Assembly: GCA_040878225.1 (NCBI GenBank)
Contig: JBBDMR010000049.1
Span: forward strand, 1-5,581
Direction of reading: 5' to 3'
From: MA-ANB-1 sp040878225
GTDB taxonomy: Bacteria > Actinomycetota > Acidimicrobiia > Spongiisociales > ZC4RG35
DNA: 5,581 nucleotides
The translations under genes were made by a program, and so were the position numbers. This document shows, in pieces, positions 4,727-5,581 of the stretch; the first letter of the stretch is position 1; each line of letters opens with the position of its first letter. The notes under the pieces were generated by a model. It was not told the DNA's origin. It saw only the letters and a list, made by a program, of their open reading frames with translations, and searched no databases.

Positions 4727-5581
4727 TGACATCATCCGATATGAATCCGGACGCGTTACTCGGGGCAGCAAAGCCCACCGTCAGGTGGATTGAGGCTGAA
4801 GGGGCGCGGATCTACACAGAGGTCCGCGGCTCGGGAGACCCCGTACTGCTCATAGGAGCAGCCGACGAGGACGCCGAGGTATATCGGGGGATCGCAGAGA
4901 GACTCGCTGCGTTCCACACCGTGGTCACTTACGACAGGCGAGGGACTGGACGAAGCGACCATGCCAACTGGCCCTCAGATTCAGCCCGGCACGCTAACGA
5001 CGCCGCCGCCTTGATCACGAGTCTCAATCTGAGCGACGTCGTGGTTCTCGGAGCTAGCGCCGGGGGCATCGTTGCCCTGAGGCTTGCCATCCTGCATCCG
5101 AACCCGCTGAAAGCGGTCCTTTCCTTCGAGCCTGGGATCTTCGGCGTAGCAGAAGGGGGTGAAGTGCTCCGACGTCGCGTCGTCGGTGCTGTGGACGATC
5201 ATCTCAAGTCGCATCCTGACGACTGGCAGGGAGCGACCAATGTGCTCGGCCGGGAAGCAGTGAGGTCCGTAGTTGACCTGACTTCTCTGTTCACACCACC
5301 ACCTGGCAAGGAATGGTTCGTCCGTCGAACTGCGGCAAACGCCGAGTCGCTGATACGTGGAGATCTACCACTGACTAACGAGAGCTTTGACCCAAACGCG
5401 GTTGCAGATTGTCCTGTCACCCTTCGTTTCTCCTATGGAACGGCCTCCCTTCCGGTCTTAGGAGCCGTCGCGGAGGGGCTGGCTGCCCTTCGTAACGAGA
5501 GCCCTGACGTTCTAGAAGGGGTGAGCCACAGCATCTTCTATCATCCCAACCAGGCGACTGACTACATCAGCGCCTGGACCT
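4726..5581 (+). CDS. Alpha/beta hydrolase, 3' end outside the window
   Basis: The reading frame is open from the ATG at 4726 to the right edge: 285 complete codons without a stop. The fold is recognisable. GSGDPVLLIGA (35-45) is the first core strand and oxyanion region, YDRRGTGRSD (69-78) is the typical loop, and GASAGG (109-114) is the nucleophile elbow with S111. The cap region follows, and the C-terminal VSHSIFYHPNQA (266-277) supplies the likely catalytic H268. The canonical acid after the penultimate strand is not evident: the strand VTLRFSYGTASLP (231-243) has T-A-S where Asp or Glu is usual. The substrate is unknown. The start overlaps the methyltransferase remnant stop in TGATG; a second ATG at 4741 would remove only five residues. 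Neither start has a well-spaced Shine-Dalgarno. The gene uses several TTA, CTA and ATA codons and looks somewhat less GC-rich than its neighbours, a mild hint of different origin. Since the alignable domain is nearly complete, little should be missing. Confidence 0.85.
   Translation, partial: MTSSDMNPDALLGAAKPTVRWIEAEGARIYTEVRGSGDPVLLIGAADEDAEVYRGIAERLAAFHTVVTYDRRGTGRSDHANWPSDSARHANDAAALITSLNLSDVVVLGASAGGIVALRLAILHPNPLKAVLSFEPGIFGVAEGGEVLRRRVVGAVDDHLKSHPDDWQGATNVLGREAVRSVVDLTSLFTPPPGKEWFVRRTAANAESLIRGDLPLTNESFDPNAVADCPVTLRFSYGTASLPVLGAVAEGLAALRNESPDVLEGVSHSIFYHPNQATDYISAWT

Noticed and set aside
4724..4736. Overlapping palindromes TGATG-A-CATCA and GATGA-CA-TCATC at the hydrolase start.
   Set aside because: The arms are only five bases, low in complexity and partly fixed by the TGATG start/stop overlap, so chance is a sufficient explanation.

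Overview
The window is high-GC bacterial DNA (about 60% GC by eye) with tightly packed genes. The gene set points to an actinobacterium (Actinomycetota): a tandem DUF427 protein, a COG4119-type NUDIX hydrolase, a stand-alone CHAD protein and a 'TSPPY' DNA methyltransferase. GTG start codons and TAnnnT-like -10 elements fit. A deep-branching or uncultured lineage is possible, but the sequence alone cannot place it more precisely.

Layout. The minus strand at 87-1022 carries a beta-class DNA methyltransferase, probably m4C, with no visible restriction partner. A divergent intergenic region (1023-1160) holds two perfect inverted repeats. One of them overlaps a possible -10 element just before a GNAT acetyltransferase (1161-1745, plus). 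The GNAT gene runs tail-to-tail into a minus-strand pair, a NUDIX hydrolase (2610-2140) followed by msrB (2143-1742). These two overlap by an ATGA junction and look translationally coupled. A CHAD-domain protein (plus, about 2623-3648) diverges from the NUDIX gene with only 12 bp between the two proposed start codons. A protein with two DUF427 domains follows (3723-4466, plus). The right part holds the first 60 codons of a class I SAM-dependent methyltransferase, broken off just after motif I (4544-4726). It is joined by a TGATG overlap to an alpha/beta hydrolase (4726 to the window end) that is open at the right edge.

How the genes relate. NUDIX plus MsrB makes a small housekeeping or stress pair: hydrolysis of a nucleoside-diphosphate-linked substrate and repair of oxidised methionine. 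CHAD domains bind polyphosphate in characterised cases, so the divergent NUDIX/CHAD pair may share a phosphate or nucleotide theme; this is inference. The GNAT, DUF427 and methyltransferase genes look like independent accessory or housekeeping units.

I see no convincing new multi-gene system, mobile element, RNA gene or CRISPR array. The items most worth a second look are the methyltransferase-remnant/hydrolase junction, the GNAT operator-like palindrome, the unresolved NUDIX/CHAD divergent start region, and substitutions at key residues in MsrB, in the first DUF427 copy and in the hydrolase.
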